Source: Halioglobus sp. (GTDB lineage Bacteria > Pseudomonadota > Gammaproteobacteria > Pseudomonadales > Halieaceae). From it: a stretch of 64,000 nucleotides of DNA. Made by a program: the position numbers and the translations under genes. The stretch covers positions 116,427 through 180,426 of the forward strand of contig PABK01000058.1 in assembly GCA_002699145.1 (NCBI GenBank), in the 5' to 3' direction. Under the pieces are notes generated by a model. It worked only from the letters and a program-made list of their open reading frames with translations. It did no database searches and had not been told where the DNA came from. Positions 6,698-16,723 of this stretch are shown here, in pieces (within the stretch, counting starts at the first letter, position 1; each line of letters starts with the position of its first letter).

Positions 6698-8238
6698 CAG
6701 TTGTCGCCTTCCTCGGCGCCCCACAGCTGCAACCCCGTTTCAAGGGCCTGGGCTTTCAGCACCCGATAGGTTTCCATCATCTGCAGCAGCAGCTGCCAAT
6801 CCTCAGGATTCAGCCGTTGCCACAGCTGGCAGCCGATGTGACCAGGATCCAGTGTCCAGACATTGCTAAACAACAACTCTGCATCGTGCGCTACCAGTGC
6901 TTGATGCAGAATTGACGATTCGTCGAGGTAATCGAGAAGCATGTCGACCGGTGCCGCCGTGACCTCAGAACAGGCCGCCAGTTGCCACCACAGCGATGAC
7001 ACCAGCCCAAGCATTTCCTGATCCAGCGTCTCGGTCAGTTCCGCAGGGGGAACATCCGCCAAGATAAAGCCCAATCCATGGTCGGGGAGCGGACTCACGC
7101 AACCCCCAAGGCCGTGATGTTCCGCCAAACGAGTCGCGGTTGCATGCAGGTGACTGCGCAATGCCGGAACATCCATTGCACCCAGATCACGGGCGACCCC
7201 CGTGGGGACAGTTGACATTGCGGTGTTTTGCGACGACGCGTCGTTTGGCTCCTCCGCTTCGGCCTCCTCCCGTTCCCGCGATGTGTGTTGCGGCCGCGGT
7301 TTTGAGCTCAGTGATGCGAGCTGGGGTCCTTCGACACTCGCCACTGGCTTGCCGGGTTCACTATCGTGACACGCTGCGTCAATGTCATCATCGGGAATGG
7401 CAACAAGGTCAAATGGACGACCTGCCAGGTGGGCCTCGATTTCGAGATGAATGATATGTTCACTCTGCTCGGATTCCACCGCGATCTCATATTGCAGCGC
7501 GGTGCGCAGGGGTTGTATATCCCAGTCAGCACTGTCGTACCGCCGACACAGCTCGGCAAATACGGTATCGAACACGCTGTCATCACCCAGCTCCCGGTGT
7601 AGCCAGATGTGACGTGCGGCGCGCTCCAACGACCGAATCTTTTCAATCTGAGGTCGACCCAGCCCCCCGCTCAGCGCTTTTGGCATCACCGGCCACAGGG
7701 TATGCACGGCATACCCCATCCTGGAGATCGTGCTGTGACTGAGATTGAAACCGCGTTCCCTGAACAGGGCTTCCAACTGTCGCTGCGACACGGTTTCTAT
7801 GGACAGTTCCGCTTCGAGCAATGACTTGACGTCGAACACGGCATGGGCTCTATCGATAAACGATAGACCCCCGCGCAGCTCATTCTCCCGAAGATGCGCA
7901 AGTAAAACCGTGGACTCCTGGGACCAGGCTCTGATGACACAGTCCACCCAGTAGTAGCGATCGTCCGCGGTTTCCTCGTACAACTCTTTAAGAATGCGTA
8001 ACCGGGTATTTCCTCCGGTATGCAGGACGTAGTCGGTGCTACCGGGCTCCTGCGTGAGCACCAGCGGCTGGTCCAGACCGCCGGCACGGATAGAAGCCTT
8101 GATCCGATCGTATTCGGGATTTTGCTGACGACGGGGATTGCGATCATATTGGCGGATACGGGTCACTTCAATCCGGGTCGCGACGAGTTCATCCGGCGGG
8201 GATGTCGCTGTCGTTGATGAACGTTTAGTCTGCCCCAT
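6697..8238 (-). CDS. parB: ICE-type ParB family protein
   Basis: 513 residues. The N-terminal ParB/Sulfiredoxin-like nuclease domain includes YDRNPRRQQNPEYDRIKASI, the VLHTGGNTRLRIL box near residues 71-83 and the HLRENELRG box at 115-123. A helix-turn-helix part follows (SQRQLEALF, HSTISRMGYAV). It fits the long ParB of PFGI-1-class elements. Those usually have a ParA partner upstream, but no ParA is present here; the gene follows a Cro/YdaS-like regulator with a 14-nt overlap. ParB likely binds an element centromere. How it works without ParA is open, and the element's ParM-type ATPase is a candidate partner only by position. Confidence 0.85.
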   Translation of the reverse strand: MGQTKRSSTTATSPPDELVATRIEVTRIRQYDRNPRRQQNPEYDRIKASIRAGGLDQPLVLTQEPGSTDYVLHTGGNTRLRILKELYEETADDRYYWVDCVIRAWSQESTVLLAHLRENELRGGLSFIDRAHAVFDVKSLLEAELSIETVSQRQLEALFRERGFNLSHSTISRMGYAVHTLWPVMPKALSGGLGRPQIEKIRSLERAARHIWLHRELGDDSVFDTVFAELCRRYDSADWDIQPLRTALQYEIAVESEQSEHIIHLEIEAHLAGRPFDLVAIPDDDIDAACHDSEPGKPVASVEGPQLASLSSKPRPQHTSREREEAEAEEPNDASSQNTAMSTVPTGVARDLGAMDVPALRSHLHATATRLAEHHGLGGCVSPLPDHGLGFILADVPPAELTETLDQEMLGLVSSLWWQLAACSEVTAAPVDMLLDYLDESSILHQALVAHDAELLFSNVWTLDPGHIGCQLWQRLNPEDWQLLLQMMETYRVLKAQALETGLQLWGAEEGDN

Positions 8239-8521
8239 CGTAGTCACCCACCGCCGCACACACTTGCTCGTCTTCCCCAGCGACCCCGTAGAAGATCTCG
8301 GGATGGCGAACCATGGAAGCGCGAGGAACGGGTCTCAGCCGTCCCCCCGATGCGTCGGCAACCTGCCTGGTCGAAAGTTCGATTTGGGTCGCCAGCAACG
8401 GGCTGGCGTACCGATGATGCCCTGCAATCTGGTAGAGGTAGGACACGGAATCATTGCAGGCCGTCGCAACCTCCGCTCGCTCCCTTTTAGTGGCCATCTT
8501 AAGAAAATACTTTAGCTCCAT
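8225..8521 (-). CDS. Cro/YdaS-like DNA-binding regulator
   Basis: 98 residues with a helix-turn-helix of the YdaS/Cro type: LKYFLKMATKRERAEVATAC, then VSYLYQIAGHHRYASPLLATQ and the closing RLRPVPR. It is divergent from the S24 repressor across a 94-nt region, the layout of a phage immunity switch. It heads the parB operon. ATG at 8521 is chosen to match the family start, though the Shine-Dalgarno is weak; ATG at 8530 is also possible. It probably counters the S24 repressor when the element becomes active. Confidence 0.75.
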   Translation of the reverse strand: MELKYFLKMATKRERAEVATACNDSVSYLYQIAGHHRYASPLLATQIELSTRQVADASGGRLRPVPRASMVRHPEIFYGVAGEDEQVCAAVGDYDGAD

Positions 8522-8531
8522 GCGAATATAC

Positions 8532-8604
8532 ATTAGCACCACGCAAATTGGCCTACAAGCTAATGCTCCAACTTTATCTTTATCATTTTGCTAAATTTTG
8601 CTAA
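8532..8604. promoter_or_regulatory. Divergent switch region with repeated GCTAA half-sites
   Basis: Between the S24 repressor and the YdaS-like gene are ATTAGC (8532-8537), GCTAAT (8559-8564) and two direct GCTAA copies 10 bp apart (8590-8594, 8600-8604). The same half-sites form a perfect palindrome before the excisionase at 9337-9353. They are the natural candidates for S24 repressor operators. Confidence 0.5.
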
Positions 8605-8615
8605 ACTCTCTCGTC

Positions 8616-9284
8616 ATGACACGTAAACAAAGCCCCACACGCCTCAAAAACCTTGAGGCCCTCATTCGCGAAGCGGGTTCAGCCGTGCGCCTGGCGCGTG
8701 CCGCGGGAACCAACAGCTCCTACCTGAGCCAGGTACGCAATCAGCTTCCCACCAAAAAGGGTACGCCACGATCCATCGGAGACGACCTGGCCGCCAAGTT
8801 AGAGGCGGCGATGAAGAAGCCTCCGGGTTGGATGGATGAATGTCATGATGAGGACCCGGCTACGGCGGTGGAGCACGATGACCCCGCGACCGGCAGTCGC
8901 CACCGGTTGATTTCGTGGGATCAGGTCGGCAAAGGACACGATATCTCAGAAGATCTGCCGCCCCCCTACGGCACAGAGCTATTGCTCTGCCCGGTCAAAT
9001 GTAGCGAGGAAACCTTTGTGCTGCGCGTGCGTGGCGCCAGCATGGAACCAAAATTCCGTGAGGGCGAATTGATTTTCGTCGATCCACTGGCACCGGTCAG
9101 TCACGGCAAGTTTGTCGTCGTGCGACTGGAAGAGTCCAATGAGGTGACGTTCAAGCAATTGATTCTGGAGGAAGGTAAGAAGTATCTCAAAACGCTCAAT
9201 CCTGATTGGCCGAATCGCATCATTGAGGTGACGCCCGACATCAGTGTTTGCGGTGTGATCGTCTTTAAAGGCGAAGCGCTGTAG
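8616..9284 (+). CDS. S24-family CI/LexA-like repressor
   Basis: 222 residues. The N-terminal helix-turn-helix (about 10-66) includes AVRLARAAGTNSSYLSQVRN. The C-terminal S24 domain has the Ser-Lys dyad at S142 (RGASMEP) and K180 (VTFKQL). Such repressors keep ICEs and prophages silent and are inactivated by RecA-stimulated self-cleavage. The cleavage pair expected in ISWxQAG reads ISWDQVG (V104-G105), so P1 is valine where LexA has alanine, and cleavage may be slower. ATG at 8616 is used because it starts the family sequence. The gene probably represses both the YdaS/parB operon and xis-int. Confidence 0.85.
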   Translation: MTRKQSPTRLKNLEALIREAGSAVRLARAAGTNSSYLSQVRNQLPTKKGTPRSIGDDLAAKLEAAMKKPPGWMDECHDEDPATAVEHDDPATGSRHRLISWDQVGKGHDISEDLPPPYGTELLLCPVKCSEETFVLRVRGASMEPKFREGELIFVDPLAPVSHGKFVVVRLEESNEVTFKQLILEEGKKYLKTLNPDWPNRIIEVTPDISVCGVIVFKGEAL

Positions 9285-9336
9285 GCCATTTAGCACGGCG
9301 ATAAGGATTTAGGCGACGGGATCGGTTGTCGTAGTA

Positions 9337-9353
9337 ATTAGCTCAGTGCTAAT
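9337..9353. promoter_or_regulatory. Perfect palindromic operator before the excisionase
   Basis: ATTAGC-TCAGT-GCTAAT is a perfect 6-5-6 palindrome, 39 nt before the chosen excisionase start. It shares its half-site with the repressor promoter region, supporting control of xis-int by the S24 repressor. Confidence 0.55.
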
Positions 9354-9392
9354 CTTTTGCATACTGCAATGCGACAAACCTGCGAGACCCGT

Positions 9393-9605
9393 ATGAACGA
9401 CCCTCTTGAATACAGTGTGCCGCTGCCAAAATGGATCCGCGGCAAAAAGTTAACCGAGCTCACCGGTTTCCGTCTGGACGCGCAGAAACATAAACGCGTA
9501 CAGGGGGTTTGGTTAGAGGGTGTGCATTGGGTGAAGGCGCCAGATGGCAACATCATGTACAACTGGCGCGCAATCGACGAATGGACAGAGAGTGGCTACC
9601 ACTGA
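9393..9605 (+). CDS. Excisionase (DUF1233-type)
   Basis: 70 residues matching the putative excisionase family: KLTELTGFRLDAQKHKRVQG, then VWLEGVHWVKAPDGNIMYN and a final W-T-E-S-G-Y-H. It is a small MerR-like winged-helix protein that bends attachment-site DNA and sets the direction of integrase action. The start is ATG at 9393, giving the usual length; ATG at 9369 and TTG at 9357 are in frame. The 3' end overlaps the integrase start by 14 nt. Confidence 0.75.
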   Translation: MNDPLEYSVPLPKWIRGKKLTELTGFRLDAQKHKRVQGVWLEGVHWVKAPDGNIMYNWRAIDEWTESGYH

Positions 9606-11082
9606 CAAATCGACAAGCAAGTCGTCGGCACAGTCGCCTGACTCGGAATTACCTGATGGTGTGCAAGTGCATGGGGCCACCATTCGTATCGATTTTCGCT
9701 ATCGTGGGGTGCGCTGCCGCGAAACCTTGAAAGGACTTCGGGTCACCAAAGCGAACATCAAATTCGCGGAGAAAAAACGCGCGGCGATACTGCATGAGAT
9801 TGGCCGCGAGATCTTTGATTATTCCACTCACTTCCCGGAATCCCCGCGTTGCCGTCTATTCGGCACGAACCCACACCGCGACAGAACCGTCGACCAGGCA
9901 TTGGACCTCTGGCTAGCCGTCAAGAAAGTCAGAACGGCTCAATCGACCTATATAAACTACAAATCCAAAGTAGAGAATCATGTACGCCCTCGGTGGGGGT
10001 CGTACAAACTCACCACGATTACCAAAACGGAGTTGGAGAAGTGGATCGCGGTAGAACTCAGTGCACTCGCAAATAAGACGATCAATGAAATCATGATCAT
10101 ACTGCGCGGCATCTTCAAAGATGCGAAAGCGGACAACATACGCAGTGACTCACCGATCGACGCGATTGACAATCTTTCACTGGGCGACAGAGAAGACCCC
10201 GATCCATTTACCCAGTCAGAAATAGAAAAAATACTCTCAACCCCGACCCGGCGAACCCAGGAAATCAATATGATGGGATTTGCGTTTTGGTCAGGGCTGA
10301 GAATCTCCGAGCTCATAGCCCTGGCGTGGGAAGATATCGACTTAGAAACCGGGACCGTCAAAGTGTGTCGAGCCAGGGTGAACGGATCCTACAAACAAAC
10401 AAAAACCAAACGCTCCACACGCGAAGTGGAGCTGATTGAGCCGGCGATTCAATGGCTGCAGGTGCAGCGTCTTTTCACCGAGCGACTGGACACGCGTCGC
10501 CTCAAAATCATGTCACGCGACAATAAGAAACAATTCTCCGAGGACGTTCGCCTCGTTTTCTTAAACAGCAACACGAAGAGGCCACACGAATCCGACGGGA
10601 CGGTACGAAATAACTTTTGGCGTGCGCATCTCAAAAAAGCCCAGGTGCGCTATCGCGGACCGAACACTGCACGGCACACCTTCATCAGCCAATTGCTGAC
10701 CGCCGGCATCGCGAAAGAATGGATCATCCGCCAGGTGGGTCATACCAGCACGCGCATGATCGATGAACATTATGGCAAGTGGATCGCCGAAGATGCCACT
10801 GGCATGGCGCAATTTGTCTCGGAGCGATTGGGGGTTTCTGAGCGTTTGGTCCCAAGATGGTCCCATGGGCGGAAGGAAAAAAGGATAATGCTTGTAAAAT
10901 CAGATAGATGGATGGCGGAGAGCGAGGGATTCGAACCCTCGATAGGGGTTAACCTATACACCCTTAGCAGGGGTGCGCCTTCAGCCACTCGGCCAGCTCT
11001 CCAGACAGGTTGTCGCGGCGCGGGGAAGCCCCCGCCACGAGCGCGGCATCATATCACAATGGCTGCAAAATCAAAGTATTAG
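9592..11082 (+). CDS. int: Tyrosine recombinase (site-specific integrase), reading through into tRNA-Ser
   Basis: 496 residues from a GTG at 9592. An N-terminal Arm-type domain (VQVHGATIRIDFRYRGVRCRE) is followed by a core-binding domain and a catalytic domain with R237 (SGLRISEL), R361-H362 (NTARHTF), H384 (QVGHTS) and the nucleophile Y394 (EHYGKW). The usual family length is about 390-430 residues. Here no stop occurs before the tRNA, and residues from about 441 on are antisense translation of tRNA-Ser (MAESEGFEPSIG) and adjacent chromosomal DNA. The C-terminal tail is therefore set by the attachment junction and probably changes on excision. ATG at 9544 is an alternative start but lies deep inside xis. 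Confidence 0.85.
   Translation: MATTDKSTSKSSAQSPDSELPDGVQVHGATIRIDFRYRGVRCRETLKGLRVTKANIKFAEKKRAAILHEIGREIFDYSTHFPESPRCRLFGTNPHRDRTVDQALDLWLAVKKVRTAQSTYINYKSKVENHVRPRWGSYKLTTITKTELEKWIAVELSALANKTINEIMIILRGIFKDAKADNIRSDSPIDAIDNLSLGDREDPDPFTQSEIEKILSTPTRRTQEINMMGFAFWSGLRISELIALAWEDIDLETGTVKVCRARVNGSYKQTKTKRSTREVELIEPAIQWLQVQRLFTERLDTRRLKIMSRDNKKQFSEDVRLVFLNSNTKRPHESDGTVRNNFWRAHLKKAQVRYRGPNTARHTFISQLLTAGIAKEWIIRQVGHTSTRMIDEHYGKWIAEDATGMAQFVSERLGVSERLVPRWSHGRKEKRIMLVKSDRWMAESEGFEPSIGVNLYTLSRGAPSATRPALQTGCRGAGKPPPRARHHITMAAKSKY
10913..10960. other. Probable attachment site (attR) at the 3' end of tRNA-Ser
   Basis: The integrase gene abuts the 3' end of an intact tRNA-Ser, the standard layout for tRNA-targeting ICEs. 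The core site should lie within the acceptor/T-arm half of the tRNA. The exact limits cannot be drawn because the matching repeat at the other end lies outside the window. Confidence 0.55.
10913..11002 (-). tRNA. tRNA-Ser(GCU)
   Basis: A 90-nt class II tRNA. The acceptor arms GGAGAGC (5' end at 11002) and GCTCTCC pair over 7 bp. The anticodon loop C-T-GCT-A-A gives anticodon GCU. A long variable arm and the GGTTCGAAT T-loop are present, and CCA is encoded (10913-10915). It follows csrA on the same strand, as in many gammaproteobacteria, and is the integration target of the element. Confidence 0.95.
11048..11074 (-). promoter_or_regulatory. Probable tRNA-Ser promoter
   Basis: On the minus strand TTGATT (11069-11074) and TATGAT (11048-11053) are separated by 15 bp, followed by a GC-rich stretch typical of stable-RNA promoters. 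The spacing is short, so this is tentative. Confidence 0.35.
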
Positions 11083-11088
11083 GGGGGG

Positions 11089-11295
11089 TCAGACGCCCTG
11101 GTTGCCGGACGGTTCTCCGCCCTGGCCTTTCTCGTCGTCCTTGATACGGGTGTAGATTTCCTCGCGGTGCACCGCCACGTCCCTGGGGGCGTTGACGCCG
11201 ATGCGCACCTGGTTGCCTTTTACACCGAGGACGGTGACGGTGATGTCGTCGCCCACCATGAGGGATTCACCCACCCTGCGGGTCAAAATCAGCAT
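11089..11295 (-). CDS. csrA: Carbon storage regulator CsrA
   Basis: 68 residues, the usual CsrA/RsmA size. It starts [18 protein letters not shown] and contains the RNA-binding [15 protein letters not shown] segment with the conserved arginine. CsrA is a dimer that binds GGA motifs in mRNA leaders to control translation of carbon, motility and biofilm genes. The last 15 residues are an acidic and glycine-rich variable tail. The start at 11295 has GGGAG upstream. It lies between lysC and tRNA-Ser, a conserved neighbourhood. Confidence 0.97.
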   Translation of the reverse strand: MLILTRRVGESLMVGDDITVTVLGVKGNQVRIGVNAPRDVAVHREEIYTRIKDDEKGQGGEPSGNQGV

Positions 11296-11510
11296 GCGTT
11301 GTTCGCTCCCATCCCCTGGCGGCAAGAAGAGCCCGGCCGCATCTGTCGTTCACTCTGCGAAGCCCTGACGGCCCCGTATACATCAATCATTTAATACACC
11401 TTTCATAATTAGTAGTACTAGTTGAGATCGTAAAACAAAGCAACTTTGGCAAACCGGCTTTCCCTACCACCCACTAGCGAATCGTTCGTTAACCATCCGG
11501 GTAAGACCCC

Positions 11511-12749
11511 TCAGGCCGTGCCCTCCTCCAGCGTCTCTTCGTCCAGGCCAAAGGAGGAGTGCAATGCGCGCACGGCCAGTTCGAGGTACTTCTCCTCGAT
11601 GATGACCGAGATCTTGATCTCCGAGGTAGTGATCATGAGAATGTTGATGCCCACCTGCGCCAGCGCCTCGAACATCTGGCTGGCCACGCCCGCGTGGGAG
11701 CGCATGCCAACACCGACCACGGACACCTTGGCGATCTTGTGGTCGCTGCTCACCTCGCGCGCGCCCAGTTCCTGCGCCACCTGGCGCAGGATCTCCTCGG
11801 CGCGCGGCAGGTCGGAGCGGCCCACGGTGAAGGTAAAATTGGCCTTGTCATCGTGGGAGACGTTCTGCACGATCACGTCCACCTCGATGTTCGCGGCGCC
11901 GATGGGGCCGAGAATGGCGAAGGCCACGCCGGGCGTATCCGGCACCCCCTCGATGGTCAGCTTGGCCTCGTCGCGGTTGAACGCGATGCCTGCGATGGTC
12001 GGGGTTTCCATTTCCTGCTCCTCCATTGTGATCAGCGTGCCGGGGCCCTCCTGGAAGCTGTGCAGCACGCGCAGGGGCACGTTGTACTTGCCGGCGAATT
12101 CCACGGCGCGGATCTGCAGCACCTTGGAGCCCATGCTGGCCATTTCCAGCATCTCCTCGAAGGTGATCTTCTCCAGCCGCCGGGCGCCGTCCACGACGCG
12201 CGGATCGGTGGTGTATACGCCGTCCACGTCGGTGTAGATCTGGCATTCGTCGGCTTTTAGCGCCGCGGCCAGGGCCACCGCGGTGGTGTCAGAGCCGCCG
12301 CGGCCCAGGGTGGTGATATTGCCGCCGTCGTCCACGCCCTGGAAGCCGGCGACCACCACCACGTAGCCGTCGGCGAGTTCGCGTCGCAGGCGCTCGTCGT
12401 CGATCTCGCGGATGCGCGCCTTGGTGTGCGCGTCGTCGGTGAGGATGCGCACCTGGCTGCCGTTGTAGGACTTGGCCTTGACGCCGCGCTTGTCCAGGGC
12501 CATGGACAGCAGCGCCGTGGTGACCTGCTCGCCGGTGGACACGAGTACGTCCATCTCCCGCGGCAGGGGACGCTCCTGTACCTGGTTGGCCAGTTCGATC
12601 AGGCGGTTGGTTTCGCCGGACATGGCCGAGACGACGACCACCACGTCGTGGCCCTCGGCGCGGAAGCGCGCGACCTTGTCGGCCACCGCCTCGATGCGCG
12701 GGATGTCGCCGACGGAGGTGCCGCCGAATTTTTGTACGATGAGGCTCAT
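11511..12749 (-). CDS. lysC: Aspartokinase
   Basis: 412 residues. The N-terminal kinase domain begins with VQKFGGTSVGDIPRIEAVADK and contains TLGRGGSDTTAVALAAAL near residue 150. Two ACT regulatory domains fill the C-terminal 150 residues. It phosphorylates aspartate in the first step of lysine, threonine, methionine and diaminopimelate synthesis. The length and layout match the monofunctional Pseudomonas-type enzyme. It is followed after 215 nt by csrA, a gap that shows no other gene and may hold the csrA promoter. Confidence 0.97.
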   Translation of the reverse strand: MSLIVQKFGGTSVGDIPRIEAVADKVARFRAEGHDVVVVVSAMSGETNRLIELANQVQERPLPREMDVLVSTGEQVTTALLSMALDKRGVKAKSYNGSQVRILTDDAHTKARIREIDDERLRRELADGYVVVVAGFQGVDDGGNITTLGRGGSDTTAVALAAALKADECQIYTDVDGVYTTDPRVVDGARRLEKITFEEMLEMASMGSKVLQIRAVEFAGKYNVPLRVLHSFQEGPGTLITMEEQEMETPTIAGIAFNRDEAKLTIEGVPDTPGVAFAILGPIGAANIEVDVIVQNVSHDDKANFTFTVGRSDLPRAEEILRQVAQELGAREVSSDHKIAKVSVVGVGMRSHAGVASQMFEALAQVGINILMITTSEIKISVIIEEKYLELAVRALHSSFGLDEETLEEGTA

Positions 12750-12853
12750 TGTCTCCCTGGTGTTTCTAGTATTGGGGCTGGGTTGTCAGGTTCAACTGGC
12801 TTCCTGGGTCCGTGTTGTGTGGTTTTCCGGGGGTTGGGCTTGCCCGGGGCTTA

Positions 12854-13117
12854 CTGGATTCCCGCGTTCGCGGGAATGACCCCATAAACTCCCAACGGTT
12901 CTCCAGCGAACGGCTGGATTCCCGCGTTCGCGGGAATGACCCCTGAACATCCAACGGTCCTCCAGCGAACGGCTGGATTCCCGCGTTCGCGGGAATGACC
13001 CCTGAACATCCAACGGCTCTCCAGCGAACGGCTGGATTCCCGCGTTCGCGGGAATGCCCCCTAAACATCCAACGGTCCTCCAGCGAACGGCTGGATTCCC
13101 GCGTTCGCGGGAATGAC
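12854..13117. repeat. Five tandem 59-bp units carrying REP-type hairpins
   Basis: Units start at 12854, 12914, 12973, 13032 and 13091. Each holds the hairpin ATTCCCGCG-TT-CGCGGGAAT followed by GAC and a spacer with ATCCAACGGTCCTCCAGCG. The period is 59 bp (60 for the first). The hairpin is the same REP-like element seen at 26234 and, with a GATCCCCGC arm, at 24154. No transposase of the REP-associated type is in the window. Confidence 0.85.
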
Positions 13118-13166
13118 GGGTGGTTAGACTAGCGGAAATGACGGTCGTTCCGGTTTGCGGAAAGAA

Positions 13167-13290
13167 TGCTCATCCAGACCTCTCGGGAAGAGTGCTCATC
13201 CAGACCCTCGGGAAGGATGCTCATCCAGACCTCTCGGGAAGGGTGCTCATCCAGACCTCTCGGGAAGGATGCTCACCCAGACACAAATGC
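13167..13290. repeat. Five tandem 26-bp units between lysC and alaS
   Basis: Units of TGCTCATCCAGACCTCTCGG plus GAAGGA start at 13167, 13193, 13218, 13244 and 13270. One copy is 25 bp. All three plus frames stay open through the array because of the repeat composition; no start with a ribosome site supports a gene. The rest of 13291-13445 shows nothing recognisable. Confidence 0.8.
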
Positions 13291-13445
13291 CGCTTACCGC
13301 CTTTCTGCTCATCCGCGCGTGGCTGGCGCTGCCCGCCTTGATATTCATTCTGGCGCGAACGGCGCTCCCCACTCTTTGGAAGCGGTCGCTCGAACCCCGA
13401 AAAGGGGCGGTATTAAACACCAAAATGGCTGATTTTTAAACAACT

Positions 13446-16046
<2,601 letters not shown>

Positions 16047-16074
16047 CGCGTGTCTCACAAAATGGGGCTGCGCC

Positions 16075-16419
16075 TCAGGCCATGCCCTGTTCGCTGTAGG
16101 TGCGCCCGCCCATGACATGCAGGTGCAGGTGATGGATGGTCATGCCCACGGATTCGCCGTTGTTGACGATCAGCCGGAACCCGTCGCCCACGCCCAGTTC
16201 CCTGGCCAGCTTGCCCGCCACCAGCATGAGGTGGCCGAGCAGGGCCTGGTCCTCGGGCTGCGCGTCCACCAGCATGGGGATCGGCTTGCGCGGAATCACC
16301 AGCACGTGCACCGGCGCCTGGGGATGGATATCGTGGATGGCGACGCAGTGTTCGTCCTCGTGGATGAACTCGGCGGGAATCTCGCCGGCGAGTATCTTGC
16401 CGAATACGGTGTCAGACAT
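16075..16419 (-). CDS. HIT-family nucleotide-binding hydrolase (HinT-like)
   Basis: 114 residues with the N-terminal [19 protein letters not shown], the [13 protein letters not shown] strand and the C-terminal histidine triad in [11 protein letters not shown]. HinT proteins are small dimeric phosphoramidases acting on adenosine monophosphoramidates. It lies in a minus-strand run with Trm112 (61 nt upstream) and alaS. Confidence 0.92.
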   Translation of the reverse strand: MSDTVFGKILAGEIPAEFIHEDEHCVAIHDIHPQAPVHVLVIPRKPIPMLVDAQPEDQALLGHLMLVAGKLARELGVGDGFRLIVNNGESVGMTIHHLHLHVMGGRTYSEQGMA

Positions 16420-16480
16420 GGTGTCGGGACCTGGGTTCTGGAAGCTGGATGGGTGGCCGGGTTGCAGTCTGGATGGCGAA

Positions 16481-16666
16481 CTAGCCCAGCTTTTCATCGG
16501 CGCTGAGCTGGCGCGCCTCGCTCTCCAGCATCACCGGGATGCCGTCGCGCACCGGGTAGGCCAGGCCGGAGGCCTTGCACACCAGTTCGTTGTTTTCCTC
16601 GTCGTACTCCACCGGCGCCTTGGTCACCGGGCACACGAGAATACTGAGCAGTTTCTTGTCGATCAT
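16481..16666 (-). CDS. Trm112-family small protein (YcaR-like)
   Basis: 61 residues starting [20 protein letters not shown] and ending with [13 protein letters not shown]. The family is related to eukaryotic Trm112, an activator of methyltransferases. Only one cysteine pair partner is obvious (CPVT and LVCKASG), as in many proteobacterial forms. The bacterial role is uncertain. Confidence 0.9.
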   Translation of the reverse strand: MIDKKLLSILVCPVTKAPVEYDEENNELVCKASGLAYPVRDGIPVMLESEARQLSADEKLG

Positions 16667-16723
16667 CGCCATACAGTCATCAGCGCAAAGGGGCGTCATT
16701 ATACGGAGTTTTACGCCGCCGGG

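Larger units (their letters stand above)
1..10912. mobile_element. Right end of an integrative and conjugative element (SPI-7/PFGI-1 class) in tRNA-Ser
   Basis: A run of ICE hallmark genes (integrase, excisionase, S24 repressor, ParB, DUF2857, STY4528-type, PFL_4669-type, DUF3577, RadC, DUF6573) ends exactly at a tRNA-Ser gene whose 3' end faces the element. These families are known from SPI-7, PFGI-1 and ICEclc-like elements. The genes are lower in GC than the chromosome to the right. The other attachment site, the type IV secretion genes and the relaxase are not in the window, so mobility cannot be judged. ParA, DnaB, SSB and TopB, usual in this class, are absent from the visible part, and a ParM-type pair takes up the space. 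Confidence 0.85.

Noticed and set aside
1-10912. Prophage identity of the left region
   Set aside because: The repressor, xis and int are phage-like, but ParB, DUF2857, STY4528, PFL_4669 and DUF3577 are ICE genes and no virion genes are present.
10913-11082. A protein-coding region across tRNA-Ser
   Set aside because: MAESEGFEPSIG is the familiar antisense translation of tRNA-Ser; treated only as a tail of the integrase frame.
12854-13117. Possible CRISPR array
   Set aside because: Units are tandem with identical spacers, and the hairpins are REP-type; no cas genes nearby.
13120-13439. Plus-strand frames over the 26-bp repeats as a repeat-protein gene
   Set aside because: All three frames are open because of repeat composition; no start with a ribosome site and no homology.
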